64,000 bases of DNA from JABFSA01 sp963827515 (GCA_963827515.1 CAWHBF010000034.1:1-64000); one strand, 5' to 3'. Shown: positions 27,803 through 36,841, counted from the stretch's first letter. Made by a program: numbers and translations. The notes: generated by a model from the sequence alone, not told the origin.

Positions 27803-28863
27803 GCCGCGGCCACGAGCCCCGATGCCGTGAATCGCACACGGCGGCGAGCGATGGGCTGCTCCGGTAGGGTTCCGTCACACGCGGCCAGCGCCATCGCCGC
27901 CACGTTCTCGTCCAGCACTGCGCGCACACCCAGATACGCCGTCGTAAGCCTCGCGTTCACTTCGATGACAACTGGACCAGTGTCCGTCAGTATGAGATCG
28001 ACCCCGACGTAGCCGCGAAGGCCTGGCAGCGCCGCGCACGTGCGAGTCGCGGCATCCACGGCTGCTGCAGCGAGTGGATGGTCGAATGGAGTCCGTCCCC
28101 CGCGGTACGAGAAGCCAGACGTCGTATTCATGCGCTGAGCGTTGACGGCCAGCGCGACGGCGCCGCCGTGGCCGTCGGCCAGCAGCGACACGCTCGCGGG
28201 TATGCCGCGCACGTAGCGTTGCACGACGAAGCCTCGGTCTCCTTTGTCGCCCGAGGTCCGGGTCCGGTGCCCGCACCCTGGACGCGTCGAAGAACGGCAA
28301 GGGCACTCTGCAGCTCCCGAGCATTGTGCGCGAGCTGTACTCCTCGGCTGCCAGCTCCTCGTCGCGGTTTCACGACAACCGGATAGCCGAGCTCACGCGC
28401 AACGGTGCGCGCATCGACTCCAGGCTCGAGTATCACCGTTTCCGGGTGCGGCACGCCGATGCGGGCAAGACGACGCGGGAGACCTGCCTTGTCCGAAGCT
28501 CTCGCGAACGACCGCGGCGCCGGAGCCGAGGAGGATCTTCCCTTTTCGCTCGACGCGCGCCGCGAGACGCTCGAGGCAACGATCCGTCTCCGGCGCTACG
28601 AGCCATACGGCGTCTGCGGAGGTGAGGAGTTGGTCGAAGGTCGCCGTGTCTCCAAGCGCCAGCGTGACGACCTCAACGCGTGCGGGAGCCGGCTTGGCAA
28701 AGCGAATGTCCGTGGTGGTGACGATCTCATGCCTGCGGAGCGCGGCCAGATCCTCGAGAAGCGCCGTGCGCATTGCCAGACCTTCGCGCGCGAGCGATGC
28801 AGGCACAGCTCGTCCGGAGAAGCCGCCGCCGGTCACAAACTCGTGCACGAAAATTCGCATCAT
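27799..28863 (-). pseudogene. MfnD-like ATP-grasp ligase, frameshifted
   Basis: The start MMRIFVHEFVTGGGFSG and IVTTTDIRFAKPAP, then LGSGAAVVRE, are in one frame. Near 28503 the frame changes to ASDKAGLPRRLARIGVPHPET and ELGYPVVVKPRRGAGSRGV, the ATP-grasp loop. Near 28255 it changes again to FVVQRYVRGIPASVSLLADG and GPVVIEVNARLTTAYLGV, which holds the metal-binding E-x-N. The layout fits the tyramine-glutamate ligase MfnD of methanofuran synthesis and its bacterial relatives. Two single-base indels break it as read. It is first in the minus-strand operon with the MfnF-like gene and mch. Confidence 0.75.
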
Positions 28864-28893
28864 TCTTTGCGGCCTGGGAAGCAGGACTTCACA

Positions 28894-28959
28894 CGCGCAC
28901 GCTGAAGCGTGCGCTCTACACGGATTTAGATACTTGTAGCGCGGGGGCTTCAGCCCCGC
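28894..28959. repeat. Half-MITE and REP-like hairpins upstream of the C1 operon
   Basis: GCGCACGCTGAAGCGTGCGC (about 28896-28915) is the first hairpin of the MITE family in reverse orientation. GCGGGGGCTTCAGCCCCGC at 28940-28958 is a second hairpin. Both lie between the MfnD-like start and the tannase stop, so they may act as a terminator for the tannase transcript. Confidence 0.7.
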
Positions 28960-29055
28960 GATTCGTAGGCCTGGTTCCTTCGATGCGCAGGCATGAGAAG
29001 CCCTCAGCCGCGGTGTGCTTCACATCCACCGTGCCCAGCGTGGGCGCGGGCCCCG

Positions 29056-30555
29056 TCAGGGCGCCGCGCACGTGAAACTTGCCGCGTCGTTCTGGTCGCC
29101 AGCGCCCTTGTATCGCGCGAGTTGGGGATAGGGACACAGGGGACGCGACAGCGGCTGGTTGGCCTTCGTCGCAATCATCGAAGCAGGCGGCGTACCGTGC
29201 TCGACCCACTGCTCCATGGCCGTCAACGAGTCGAACCGATCCGGCCCGGCGCCGCCGCCGCAGTGCAGCACACCCGGCGCGAGAAAGAGACGCACGCTGT
29301 CCTTTGCCGCAGGCACCTTCTCCCTCACCGCGTCGAAGTACGCAATGGTCGAGAGTGGGCTGGGACCGGGGTCGTTGAACCCGTGCCACAACAGGAGCTT
29401 CCCTCCGCGGCCGACGAATGCGGAGATATCCGGATTCTGCTGGTGCACGTGCGCGGCGAGACCACTCCCAAGCGCCGCCATGTCGCGTTCGGGATCGAAG
29501 CGCATGATGTCGTACGCGGGATCGTTCTTCACGATGTAGGACATGAACGGTGCGCCGAGCACGGAGTTGACACCGCGCGGCTGCTGCGGCGTTCCCACCA
29601 TGCGTGCCACCCAGTCGCTCTCGCCGCCGCGCATGAGCGGCATGGCGGCGAACTGTCCGTCCTTCGTCTTCACACCTGAGTAGACACGACGAACCGTCTC
29701 GACCTGCGGCGGCGTGAGACAGCTCTCCGATGCCGCGCCGGTGCACGCCAGCTCACCCGGGTCCCAGGTGCACGCCCGCGGATCGGTCAGGATGCCATCG
29801 GCCACTCCGTCCTTCGTGTCGCACGCGGCGAGCACGCTCTTCTGGATGAGAGGGACGTGTGCGGGAAGAAGATTGCTTTCCGGTTTCGCGTGAAACGCCT
29901 GCACCCTGAGGATGGCGTTCGAGTAGACGAGCGGCGTGTAGACGGGCGCTCCCGCAATCACTCCATCGTAATCATCGGGATAACGCTGCACTTCGGCCAG
30001 GCCCTGCCGGCCGCCCGTGGAGCACCCTTGGAAGTAGGCACGCTGCACCGGCCGGCCATAGTGCTTCGCGACGAGCGCCTTGCCCACGTCGGTTGCCACG
30101 TGTGTCGCGCGGTGACCGAAGTCGATGATGGCCTCGACGTTGGGCTGACCCGGCGCCTTGATGGCGAATGACGGATCGAGCCCCGTGGTGCTCTCATGGC
30201 CCATGTCGTTCTGGATCACGGCATACCCACGCGAAAGACCATTCGACGCGGCCGCGATCGTGAGATTGCCCGCAAAGCCGCCGCCACCGATGCCGAGCAC
30301 CTTCCCGTTCCAGTTGGCCGGCAGCCGGTAGATGGCGCCGATGCGGGAACCCACGACCGGAGAGATCGTCGCGTGTACTTCACAGAATGCCGGCAAGCGA
30401 TCCTGCGCATTCGCCGGCACGGCCTTCGCCGAGACGATGGTCGTGCCGGGCAGGGACGCGACAGCGGCAACGCTGCCGCAGACGTCCTGGGCCCATGCGA
30501 CGCCAGGGACCACCAGCGCGACAGCGGTCCCGACAACAAGGGCGCGGACGTCCAT
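29056..30555 (-). CDS. Tannase/feruloyl-esterase family protein
   Basis: This is a secreted protein of about 499 residues. The signal peptide (ALVVGTAVALVVPGVAWA) is followed by the alpha/beta-hydrolase core. The nucleophile motif is GCSTGGRQGLAEVQRYPDDYDG near residue 180, with an acid-histidine pair in LLLWHGFNDPGPSP and LAPGVLHCGGG. Family cysteines are seen in CDTKDGVADGILTDPRAC. It should cleave ester bonds of plant phenolics. ATG at 30555 is preferred to a GTG at 30564. The start lies just before the end of the upstream VOC gene, so the two are probably co-transcribed. A second, broken family member lies in a cassette at 48232. Confidence 0.9.
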   Translation of the reverse strand: MDVRALVVGTAVALVVPGVAWAQDVCGSVAAVASLPGTTIVSAKAVPANAQDRLPAFCEVHATISPVVGSRIGAIYRLPANWNGKVLGIGGGGFAGNLTIAAASNGLSRGYAVIQNDMGHESTTGLDPSFAIKAPGQPNVEAIIDFGHRATHVATDVGKALVAKHYGRPVQRAYFQGCSTGGRQGLAEVQRYPDDYDGVIAGAPVYTPLVYSNAILRVQAFHAKPESNLLPAHVPLIQKSVLAACDTKDGVADGILTDPRACTWDPGELACTGAASESCLTPPQVETVRRVYSGVKTKDGQFAAMPLMRGGESDWVARMVGTPQQPRGVNSVLGAPFMSYIVKNDPAYDIMRFDPERDMAALGSGLAAHVHQQNPDISAFVGRGGKLLLWHGFNDPGPSPLSTIAYFDAVREKVPAAKDSVRLFLAPGVLHCGGGAGPDRFDSLTAMEQWVEHGTPPASMIATKANQPLSRPLCPYPQLARYKGAGDQNDAASFTCAAP

Positions 30556-30557
30556 CG

Positions 30558-31043
30558 CTACCACCTGTTCATTGCCTTACGGTGCATCGAGTCCGGGCCG
30601 AGCTCGGCAAGCTCGATGCGAATGCCGTTCGGGTCCGTGATGTTGTTCAGCACCGCCCCGGTATCGCTCTTGCGAATTTCCCCGATATTCACACCGCGCT
30701 TCTTGAACATGTCGGTCGCCGCAGCCATGTTCTCAACGTGGATGCCGACGTGGTTGATGGCAGCGGGAGCGTCCGCACGAGGCTGAATCTCGAAGAATGT
30801 GTTCTGGCTCACCTGCACGTACACGAGCCGAGCCTGGCCCTTTTCATCGTTGACTCGAAACGCCTCGGGAAAGCCCATCGTCTTCGTGTAGAAGGCAACG
30901 GCTGCGTTGAGGTCCGGAACGTTCATTCCGATGTGATTCACCTGAACGAGCCCGGTATTGGGCGTATTGCTGCGCTGAGCTGCCACTGCCGTAAGTCCAA
31001 CCCCCACGAGCAACCCGGTAATGAACACGACTGATGTGCGCAT
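30558..31043 (-). CDS. VOC-family (glyoxalase/dioxygenase fold) secreted protein
   Basis: This is a 161-residue protein with a signal peptide (VVFITGLLVGVGLTAVAAQ). VNHIGMNVPDLNAAVAFYTKTMGFPEAFRV and INHVGIHVENMAAATDMFKKRG are the paired beta-alpha-beta units, with the metal-binding His and Glu of the VOC fold (RIELAEL at the end). The ATG at 31043 has AAAGGAA upstream. The substrate is unknown; the coupling with the tannase gene suggests aromatic or phenolic metabolism. Confidence 0.85.
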   Translation of the reverse strand: MRTSVVFITGLLVGVGLTAVAAQRSNTPNTGLVQVNHIGMNVPDLNAAVAFYTKTMGFPEAFRVNDEKGQARLVYVQVSQNTFFEIQPRADAPAAINHVGIHVENMAAATDMFKKRGVNIGEIRKSDTGAVLNNITDPNGIRIELAELGPDSMHRKAMNRW

Positions 31044-31117
31044 CGGAGATTCCTTTCTGAGAAGGCGTCTCCACGTCCCGTGGCGACGCACTGGTGAACG
31101 ACCAGGAGTATAGGCCA

Positions 31118-31852
31118 TCAACGCCCTGCCGGTCTGGCGATGAACACCTCTCTATTCCACCTGTCGATTGAGCTCTCGACGGTTAGTCCGGCCTCCTCGA
31201 ACCAGCCCAGCCAGGACGAGCGTGGGAAAAGGCCCTCCACGTGCCGGTCGTGAAGAACCTGCACGACACCCGTGGCGTCTCGAAGCAGGAAGGCATAGTC
31301 CACGACGTAGGTATGGTCTGTCGGGTCAGGATCCCAGGACCACTCGAGGTACCTGAGGCCGCGCCCATCGCTCGCGTCGTGGCCTCCTTCGTCCGTTCCT
31401 GGGGCAAATGTCTCGCGGACGACATCCGGCAGAACGGCGACAACGCCGTCGGGTCGGCAATGCGCGGCCGCTGTGGCCAACGTGGCACGCACGTCAGCAG
31501 GTTCTGTTGCATACATGATGGCGTCGTGGACCAGGACGAGGTCGAACTGACGCCCGAGGCGCAGGGTCCGCATGTCTGCGAGCAGGTGCTCGCAGTCGGG
31601 GTTGACTCGCCGGCTGACCGCCAGCATTCCGGGCGAGCGATCCGTGAGCGTAAGGGTGAAGTAGGGCTTGAGGTGCGTGGCCAGACTGCCCCCGCCGGAG
31701 CCGAGTTCGAGGAGAGTCTTCGCCTCTGCCGGTGAGGGCCGTCCCAAACGTTCCAACAGATCGGCGGCTTCATCTACGTATTCTTCGGGCGGTGAGAACA
31801 GTGGCCACCACTCCGCGAAGTCGTCGTAAAACCGGGTGCGCTGTTCGGTCAT
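31118..31852 (-). CDS. Class I SAM-dependent methyltransferase
   Basis: This is a 244-residue protein. TLLELGSGGGSLATHL is the SAM-binding glycine loop, HLLADMRTLRLGRQFDLVLVHDAIMY contains motifs II and III, and FEEAGLTVESSIDRW the C-terminal strand. YDDFAEWWPLFSPPEEY at the N-terminus is typical of methyltransferase_25 relatives. The substrate is not predictable. It stands alone between the VOC gene and a broken methyltransferase. Confidence 0.88.
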   Translation of the reverse strand: MTEQRTRFYDDFAEWWPLFSPPEEYVDEAADLLERLGRPSPAEAKTLLELGSGGGSLATHLKPYFTLTLTDRSPGMLAVSRRVNPDCEHLLADMRTLRLGRQFDLVLVHDAIMYATEPADVRATLATAAAHCRPDGVVAVLPDVVRETFAPGTDEGGHDASDGRGLRYLEWSWDPDPTDHTYVVDYAFLLRDATGVVQVLHDRHVEGLFPRSSWLGWFEEAGLTVESSIDRWNREVFIARPAGR

Positions 31853-31876
31853 CGTCGACGCTTCGCTCAGGTTAGC

Positions 31877-32537
31877 TCACGCGCGCCGCAGCACGCACCA
31901 GTGACCCTCACCCGCGCGACTCGAGACGCCCGTCCACTCACCGGGCAACGCCGCGACGAGATCCTCGACCGACAGATAGATCGGCGTGTGCTCACCGCTG
32001 CTGTTGACCCACACCACGACGCCATCAGGTGACAGCACGCGTTCGATTTCGCCGGGAAACAGGAAGGCGTTGATGAGCACGATCGCCGCTGCTGATACGT
32101 CGCCCAGGGGCAGCCTGGCACCATCGCCTTGCACCCGGCGGGCGGGGGCGTTCGGCGCCAGCTGCAGCATGGCCAGCGAAAGGTCGATGGCGACGACGGG
32201 CGCAAAGCGTTCCGCGAGCAGGTGCGAATAGGCGCCCGTACCGCTGCCGACTTCCACCGCGAGTCCGCGCGGTGGGATGCACGGCGTCGAACCCTCGCGT
32301 CAGTGCATCCATCACGATGGCCGTCCGCTGCGGAGAGGTTCGTGTGTTCCACTCACCCGCGAGGCCGTCGAAATAGGTTTCGACTTCATCGCGTAGTTCG
32401 CCCGTCCAGCCCACGGTGTCGAGCCCGGCCGCCCGACGCGTGGCCGCGCGCATCGGATGGTCTGGACCACCGGCACGGGAGGAGGCGTGACCTTCGATCT
32501 CTATCGGAGGCAGCTCTTGGATCACAAGTTTAGACAT
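31877..32537 (-). pseudogene. Class I methyltransferase, single frameshift
   Basis: The N-terminal frame has LRDEVETYFDGLAGEWNTRTSP. After a one-base change near 32270 the frame continues IPPRGLAVEVGSGTGAYSHLLAE, VVAIDLSLAMLQLAP and IVLINAFLFPGEIERVL, a normal methyltransferase fold. It would be about 219 residues if repaired. It is adjacent to another methyltransferase gene but not closely similar to it. Confidence 0.75.
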
Positions 32538-32548
32538 AGCATTGCCGG

Positions 32549-32845
32549 GTGAATCGCACCCGCGGACAGGTTCTCGCCATTCTCGCTCTTGTGGCGACGG
32601 CAGGCCTACCCGTGTTGTTTCTCGTGGTGCGCCTGAGAATCATCACGTTTCGCGACGACTTCACCGGCTTCAACGCGATGGGCTTTCTGCTCGGCTGGGC
32701 TCTCGTGCTGCTTCTCGCCGGCACATTGCTGGGTGGCCTCGCGTGGCACAACGATCGCCGCTCCTGGCTAGCCCGATCGGCCGTGGGCATCAACGGGCTG
32801 CTACTTGCCGGCTTGGTGTGGCTGCTCATCACGCTGAGCTGGTAG
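32549..32845 (+). CDS. Small membrane protein
   Basis: This is a 98-residue protein with three predicted membrane helices: VLAILALVATAGLPVLFLVV, MGFLLGWALVLLLAGTLLGG and GINGLLLAGLVWLLITLSW. I do not recognise a family. It starts 11 bases from the divergent methyltransferase start, so both share a short promoter region. Confidence 0.6.
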   Translation: MNRTRGQVLAILALVATAGLPVLFLVVRLRIITFRDDFTGFNAMGFLLGWALVLLLAGTLLGGLAWHNDRRSWLARSAVGINGLLLAGLVWLLITLSW

Positions 32846-32958
32846 TCGTCTGCGCTCAGACTTCAAACCCGGCTTCACGACGCGGCAGACACAGCCCGCC
32901 CGGCGGCCAGGAATCCTAGCCGGCACCCTGGGTAAAGGTTGCGGTGCCGCCACCGGCG

Positions 32959-33456
32959 CTAACGGGGTTCAGGGAGAGGGATCCCGGGCTTCACGTCCAC
33001 GTTGTGATACACGACAACCTTCCATTCCTCACCCTGTTTCACGACAACTTGTAGCAACCGCGTCCGCAGACGCCCCTTGGCATCGCCACCCGTGCCAGGC
33101 GCCAACTGTGCCGCAACAACGCCAGCCACAGAAGTGAGCACTTCAACCACGGCAACATCGGGCCGCAGGAACTTGAGCGACACGATGTCCTGTTGCAACT
33201 TCGTCTGCTTGAAACGGCCTTCGAAGATCACCTCGTGTTGCTTGAGGAACGCGTCGTATCCGGTGAAAAACTGTCCCGTGATGTTGGTGAAGGTGCCGTC
33301 CGAAGCGAAGTGGCGTGAGTAGGCGACGGCGTCTCCCTGGTTCCAGGCGGCGACTTCGTCCTGGATGATGCTGCGGATGGCGGTTTCGTCGGAGGCCGTC
33401 TGCGCGCCGAGCTGGGTTGCCAGCAGTCCGATTGCAAGGCCGAAGAGAACCTTCAT
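32959..33456 (-). CDS. SnoaL/DUF4440-like secreted protein
   Basis: This is a 165-residue protein with a signal peptide (VLFGLAIGLLATQLGAQ). ETAIRSIIQDEVAAWNQGDAVAYSRHFASDGTF is the helix start of the NTF2-like fold and EWKVVVYHNVDVKP its last strands. Acidobacteria have many such exported NTF2-like proteins of unknown activity. Confidence 0.82.
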   Translation of the reverse strand: MKVLFGLAIGLLATQLGAQTASDETAIRSIIQDEVAAWNQGDAVAYSRHFASDGTFTNITGQFFTGYDAFLKQHEVIFEGRFKQTKLQQDIVSLKFLRPDVAVVEVLTSVAGVVAAQLAPGTGGDAKGRLRTRLLQVVVKQGEEWKVVVYHNVDVKPGIPLPEPR

Positions 33457-33532
33457 GCGAGCCTCCAGTAAGTGCGAGAGAACACCGTTACAACCGCTGC
33501 GAACGCGACCACGAAGTCAGTCGCCAGTTGTT

Positions 33533-33576
33533 GACCGCGCAGCGACAAGGATCGGTTCCTCGTAGGACGAACGGTG
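33533..33576. repeat. 45-base direct repeat, left of array 2
   Basis: GACCGCGCAGCGACAAGGAT followed by CGGTTCCTCGTAGGACGAAC matches 40403-40449 with a few changes. The two copies stand in the same orientation and bracket array 2. Confidence 0.75.
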
Positions 33577-33657
33577 CCGCGGCAGGGCATGCCACCAGCA
33601 GTGTGCCAGTGCCACCGCGAATCGAATGTTCGTGGTGCCTCCCGTTGCTCGCCTCAC

Positions 33658-34272
33658 CTACTTGCGCTCGCCCAGTCTGCGAGCCGTGGCCGGATCGTCC
33701 GCCGCGAGGACATCACGTGCCCAGTCCGAACGCTTCCACTCTGGCGTCGGTGTTGTCACGTCATTCTGCGGCACAAAGGGCGAACGCTCGACACGCTTGT
33801 ATTGATGCACGTACCGTGGGCAGTTCGGGTAGATGGCCGTCGCCCGCACCAGCACCACGAACTGGCATTCCGGATACCTCTCCATGAGATCGCGCTCGAA
33901 CACGAGTTCAGCGACGCCCTCCACACGCATGCGACGCTGTCGCTCGAAATCGACGAACAAGATGCCAACGCGACCGTTCTGGGCAACGTTGCCCATCGAC
34001 AGGTACATGCCATTGCCGTCGTAGTTGGGGAACGCCAGGGTTGCCTTGTCGAGGATCGTCACGAAACCGGAGTCCCCACCCTTGTATGAACAAGTCGGCT
34101 GGCCATGCTGATCAACCGTCGCCAGGAAGAACATGTCCTGGGCTTGGATGAAGTGCCGGTCCGCATCCGTGAATTCATGGTGGACCTTGACCTCAGCGAG
34201 GCGGTCGGCGAGACGGCGGGTGTCGAACCGATCCTGCAGGTTTCGACTTGCGTCGGCGTATTCGAAGGGCAT
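33658..34272 (-). CDS. Pyridoxamine 5'-phosphate oxidase-family protein (cassette gene)
   Basis: This is a 204-residue FMN-binding split-barrel protein. FIQAQDMFFLATVDQHGQPTCSYKGG and MYLSMGNVAQNGRVGILFVDF are the cofactor-binding strands, followed by MRVEGVAELV and the C-terminal CPRYVHQYKR. The ATG at 34272 is chosen because GGAGAATTC precedes it. It is the last gene of array 2, following a degenerate attC at 34349. The substrate is unknown; relatives reduce or sequester flavin-dependent substrates. Confidence 0.85.
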   Translation of the reverse strand: MPFEYADASRNLQDRFDTRRLADRLAEVKVHHEFTDADRHFIQAQDMFFLATVDQHGQPTCSYKGGDSGFVTILDKATLAFPNYDGNGMYLSMGNVAQNGRVGILFVDFERQRRMRVEGVAELVFERDLMERYPECQFVVLVRATAIYPNCPRYVHQYKRVERSPFVPQNDVTTPTPEWKRSDWARDVLAADDPATARRLGERK

Positions 34273-34348
34273 GAATTCTCCTAGCCATCCCACTTCATGA
34301 ACCGTCAAGCGGTCCAAGAGGACAAGACACTAAGTCGCTTCAGGTCGC

Positions 34349-34432
34349 GGCCAACGTCCGGCGCTGAGCCGAGGGCCACAGTGACATGATCCCATAAGAC
34401 AATGGGCGCGGCTCCAGCGCGACATCGAGGCC
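34349..34432 (-). repeat. attC: Degenerate attC site, array 2
   Basis: GGCCAAC (34349-34355) and inner arms GGCGCTGAGCCG and CGGCTCCAGCGCG form a clear attC body. The far core reads CATCGAGGC instead of GTTRRRY, so this site is probably inactive for recombination. It lies between the lipocalin fragment and the PNPOx cassette. Confidence 0.65.
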
Positions 34433-34436
34433 GCGC

Positions 34437-34660
34437 CTATTCGACCCGCCGGAACTTCAAGGTAGCGTTGTTCCGAAGAGCGTCCCCATCCGCGCGGGTG
34501 CGCGGAGTCAATGAGAGCGTGTCGCCCCGCACATCGAACGAAAAACTTGCGGCGTTGTTCGGGACCATGTTCGCTGGAATGAAAGCCACCGTCCTATGAA
34601 TCACGAGGTCTGAGCGCGTAACTTCGTAGGTTCCCGATTCGCCGCTCTTCGTCTTGTTGT
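34437..34660 (-). pseudogene. C-terminal fragment of a lipocalin-like protein
   Basis: The frame gives GESGTYEVTRSDLVIHRTV and FSFDVRGDTLSLTPRTRAD, then NNATLKFRRVE. These are beta strands like those of small bacterial lipocalin-type proteins. Its beginning is missing: the reading frame runs straight back through the attC at 34663. It may be the tail of a cassette that lost its head by recombination. Confidence 0.5.
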
Positions 34661-34662
34661 CC

Positions 34663-34735
34663 GTCCAACGAATAGCGTTCACCAGCGGCCGTTCACGATT
34701 GCACGAACGGCCGCCTGGTGCAACGCGTGTTAGAC
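34663..34735 (-). repeat. attC: attC site, array 2
   Basis: Cores GTCCAAC (34663-34669) and GTTAGAC (34729-34735) flank arms TTCACCAGCGGCCGTTC and GAACGGCCGCCTGGTGCAA. It is the attC of the YfcC transporter cassette. Confidence 0.85.
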
Positions 34736-34770
34736 AGCTCACACACCGCCGCCCGACCGACAGCGAGGCG

Positions 34771-36087
34771 TCAGAACGCAAGGGCAAGTCCAGCGAATCC
34801 CACTACGCTGACCAAGAGTGCCCCAGGTATGGCGAACCGCAGCCAGCGCGCGTACGGAACGCCAGCAGTGAGCAACATCGCCAGCAAGGCGCCGTTGGTC
34901 GGAGTCAGCATGTCCATCAGCATGCCTGTCTGGTACACGATGACCGCGCTCAGGCTCGGTATCTCTAACAGCTCTGCCATCGGCACCATGATCGGCATCG
35001 TGAGCACGGCCTGGCCGCTGGTCGACGGCACGGCGACGTGTAATGCGGCCTGGACGGGGACCATCAGGGCGGCAGCGAGATACCCAGGGACGTGATGGAG
35101 TGGCTGCGAAAGGTTGTGGACGATGGTGTCGATGATCTGCCCGTCGGTCAGCACAACGGAAATCGCCCGCGCAACGCCAACGAACAATCCCGCTGCCAGC
35201 ATGGTCTCCATTCCCTTCAGGAACTCGACTGCGGTCCCGCGCAGGCCGAACCCCGCCATGAGCCCGACTGCGAATCCCGCCACGAGGAAGAGGGCGGACA
35301 ACTCGTTGAAACCCCAGTCGAGCCGGAGGACACCGTACACGTACGGGCCGAACGGGAGCACTACGAGCGCGAGCAGCACGCCGTCGCGATACCGGACCGG
35401 CTCGCCGGATAACGTTCCGAGGTCCAGGTGTATGTCATCGTGCCTCGCTTGCCACATGGTCCACCCGAACCACACGGCCGTCGCACCAAGCAACATGCTG
35501 ACGCGGAGGGCCGGCTCGGTGAGAAGGGGAAGTTCCGCGTACTGCATGGCGATGCCACTCGCGAAGGGATTCGTCGGCCCGAACGCCGCACCCACGACCG
35601 CTGCGCCGACGCTCATGGCGAGGGCGGTCACCGCGCCGAAGCCGAGCCCACCGCTGAGCACCAGAAGCACTGGCACGAGCGCAATGATCTCCTCGTGCAT
35701 ACCCTCCAGCGCACCGAACGTCGCAAACACCGCGCTCACCCCGGCGATCACGACCACTGGGTAACGAGACCGGCCGACCAGGGCGGCCACGAGCCTGCCG
35801 AGCGCACCTGTCCGCTCTAGCAGCGCGTACGCGCCACCCACCAGCAGGATGGTGATGATGATCTCGGCACCATCCACAATCCCGCGCGGAACAGCAAGCA
35901 CGGCCTGGGCTGGGCCGACTGGCGACGCGCCTACCACCTGGTAAGTTCCGGCGACCACCACCGCGCGCCCGGTCGCGGGATCGGTGCGGCGCTCGTACTC
36001 GCCGGCGGGTAGGATCCACGTCAGCACGGCGGCCACCAGGACGCCACTGAGCAGAAGGACGAATGGGTGCGGAAAACGAAGGCGCAT
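34771..36087 (-). CDS. YfcC/DcuC-family transporter (cassette gene)
   Basis: This is a 438-residue protein with about twelve membrane helices. PHPFVLLLSGVLVAAVLTWILPAGEYER is the typical N-terminus of the YfcC family, which is grouped with C4-dicarboxylate and basic amino acid carriers. FGALEGMHEEIIALVPVLL and AAFGPTNPFASGIAMQYAELPL match conserved family stretches, as does VVPSTSGQAVLTMPIMVP near the C-terminus (here VAVPSTSGQA). The substrate is uncertain. It is unusually long for an integron cassette; attC sites lie 52 bases upstream and 36 bases downstream. Confidence 0.88.
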   Translation of the reverse strand: MRLRFPHPFVLLLSGVLVAAVLTWILPAGEYERRTDPATGRAVVVAGTYQVVGASPVGPAQAVLAVPRGIVDGAEIIITILLVGGAYALLERTGALGRLVAALVGRSRYPVVVIAGVSAVFATFGALEGMHEEIIALVPVLLVLSGGLGFGAVTALAMSVGAAVVGAAFGPTNPFASGIAMQYAELPLLTEPALRVSMLLGATAVWFGWTMWQARHDDIHLDLGTLSGEPVRYRDGVLLALVVLPFGPYVYGVLRLDWGFNELSALFLVAGFAVGLMAGFGLRGTAVEFLKGMETMLAAGLFVGVARAISVVLTDGQIIDTIVHNLSQPLHHVPGYLAAALMVPVQAALHVAVPSTSGQAVLTMPIMVPMAELLEIPSLSAVIVYQTGMLMDMLTPTNGALLAMLLTAGVPYARWLRFAIPGALLVSVVGFAGLALAF

Positions 36088-36138
36088 GAAACAAACGCGA
36101 ACTTTACGAGCCGAGAGGTTGCTTGACGTGTTTTCGCT

Positions 36139-36229
36139 GTCTAACGCTGCGTTTCAGTCGCGAGCGGCGCCGAGTCACGATTTCGCCTGATCCAGCGCGC
36201 CGCTCGTCGGCTGCAAACGCTTGTTCGAC
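36139..36229 (-). repeat. attC: attC site, array 2
   Basis: GTCTAAC (36139-36145) and GTTCGAC (36223-36229) flank arms GCTGCGTTTCAGTCGCGAG and CGTCGGCTGCAAACGC. It belongs to the B-box-like cassette and precedes the YfcC gene. Confidence 0.82.
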
Positions 36230-36270
36230 CGCATGCCTCGTTGCCGCTTACCCCGCTGAATCGTTTCAAC

Positions 36271-36825
36271 TCACCGGCAATTCGGTGGCAAGACGCCGGA
36301 CCCGATCCACTGACGCACAAAGTCGACGGCCGCCGTGTCACATCGTTGTCCATCGATGATCGATGGACCGAACGCGGCGCCCCCGATGGCATGGACGAAC
36401 CCGACGGCCGCGCCGCCTAGCGCGACGGATCCTACGGCCAGCCCGCCAACCGAGAAACCCAACCCCACTGCGGCGCCGCCCAACGCAAACAATAGACCGA
36501 AGGAAGCCCCACCGATGGTCACAAGACCACACGCGAGACCAGCGATCGCCACACCCCCTACCGCCACGTTCCCAATGGCAATAATTCCCTTGGCTACTCT
36601 CGGACGCATTGTGACCGGGTCGATACCTGCGCAAACGTGAACCAGCGGCCACCCGCCGATGGCGATACTCGACCGGTACTCAAATCCCAGAACCGCTCGT
36701 TGCTGGGAGCACGTCCGGCACACAAGCCGCGGCGTGTCGCTGCCCACACACTCGCGGCAGAGAGCCTTCTGACACACGGAGCAGAGGCCCACGGCCGCAG
36801 AACGATCGTGGACGAAACAATTCAT
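36271..36825 (-). CDS. B-box-like zinc protein with glycine-rich hydrophobic repeats (cassette gene)
   Basis: This is a 184-residue protein. MNCFVHDRSAAVGLCSVCQKALCRECV has cysteines 3, 15, 18, 23, 26 and later 36, 39 with His6, a B-box/zinc-ribbon spacing. From about residue 65 it has a run of short repeats of the form GGxAxGxxxxGG (for example VAVGGVAIAGLACG and ALGGAAVGLGFSVGG). These could form a membrane-inserted or polymerising beta structure. The ATG at 36825 lies 16 bases after an attC core. The function is unknown; it recalls proteins annotated as DUF with B-box and glycine repeats. Confidence 0.75.
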   Translation of the reverse strand: MNCFVHDRSAAVGLCSVCQKALCRECVGSDTPRLVCRTCSQQRAVLGFEYRSSIAIGGWPLVHVCAGIDPVTMRPRVAKGIIAIGNVAVGGVAIAGLACGLVTIGGASFGLLFALGGAAVGLGFSVGGLAVGSVALGGAAVGFVHAIGGAAFGPSIIDGQRCDTAAVDFVRQWIGSGVLPPNCR

Positions 36826-36841
36826 TGGTCCTCCAATGGCA

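Noticed and set aside
33482..33540. GTTACAACC...GTTGACC stretch as a terminal attC of array 2
   Set aside because: The inner arms do not pair, and the stretch leads into the 45-base direct repeat.
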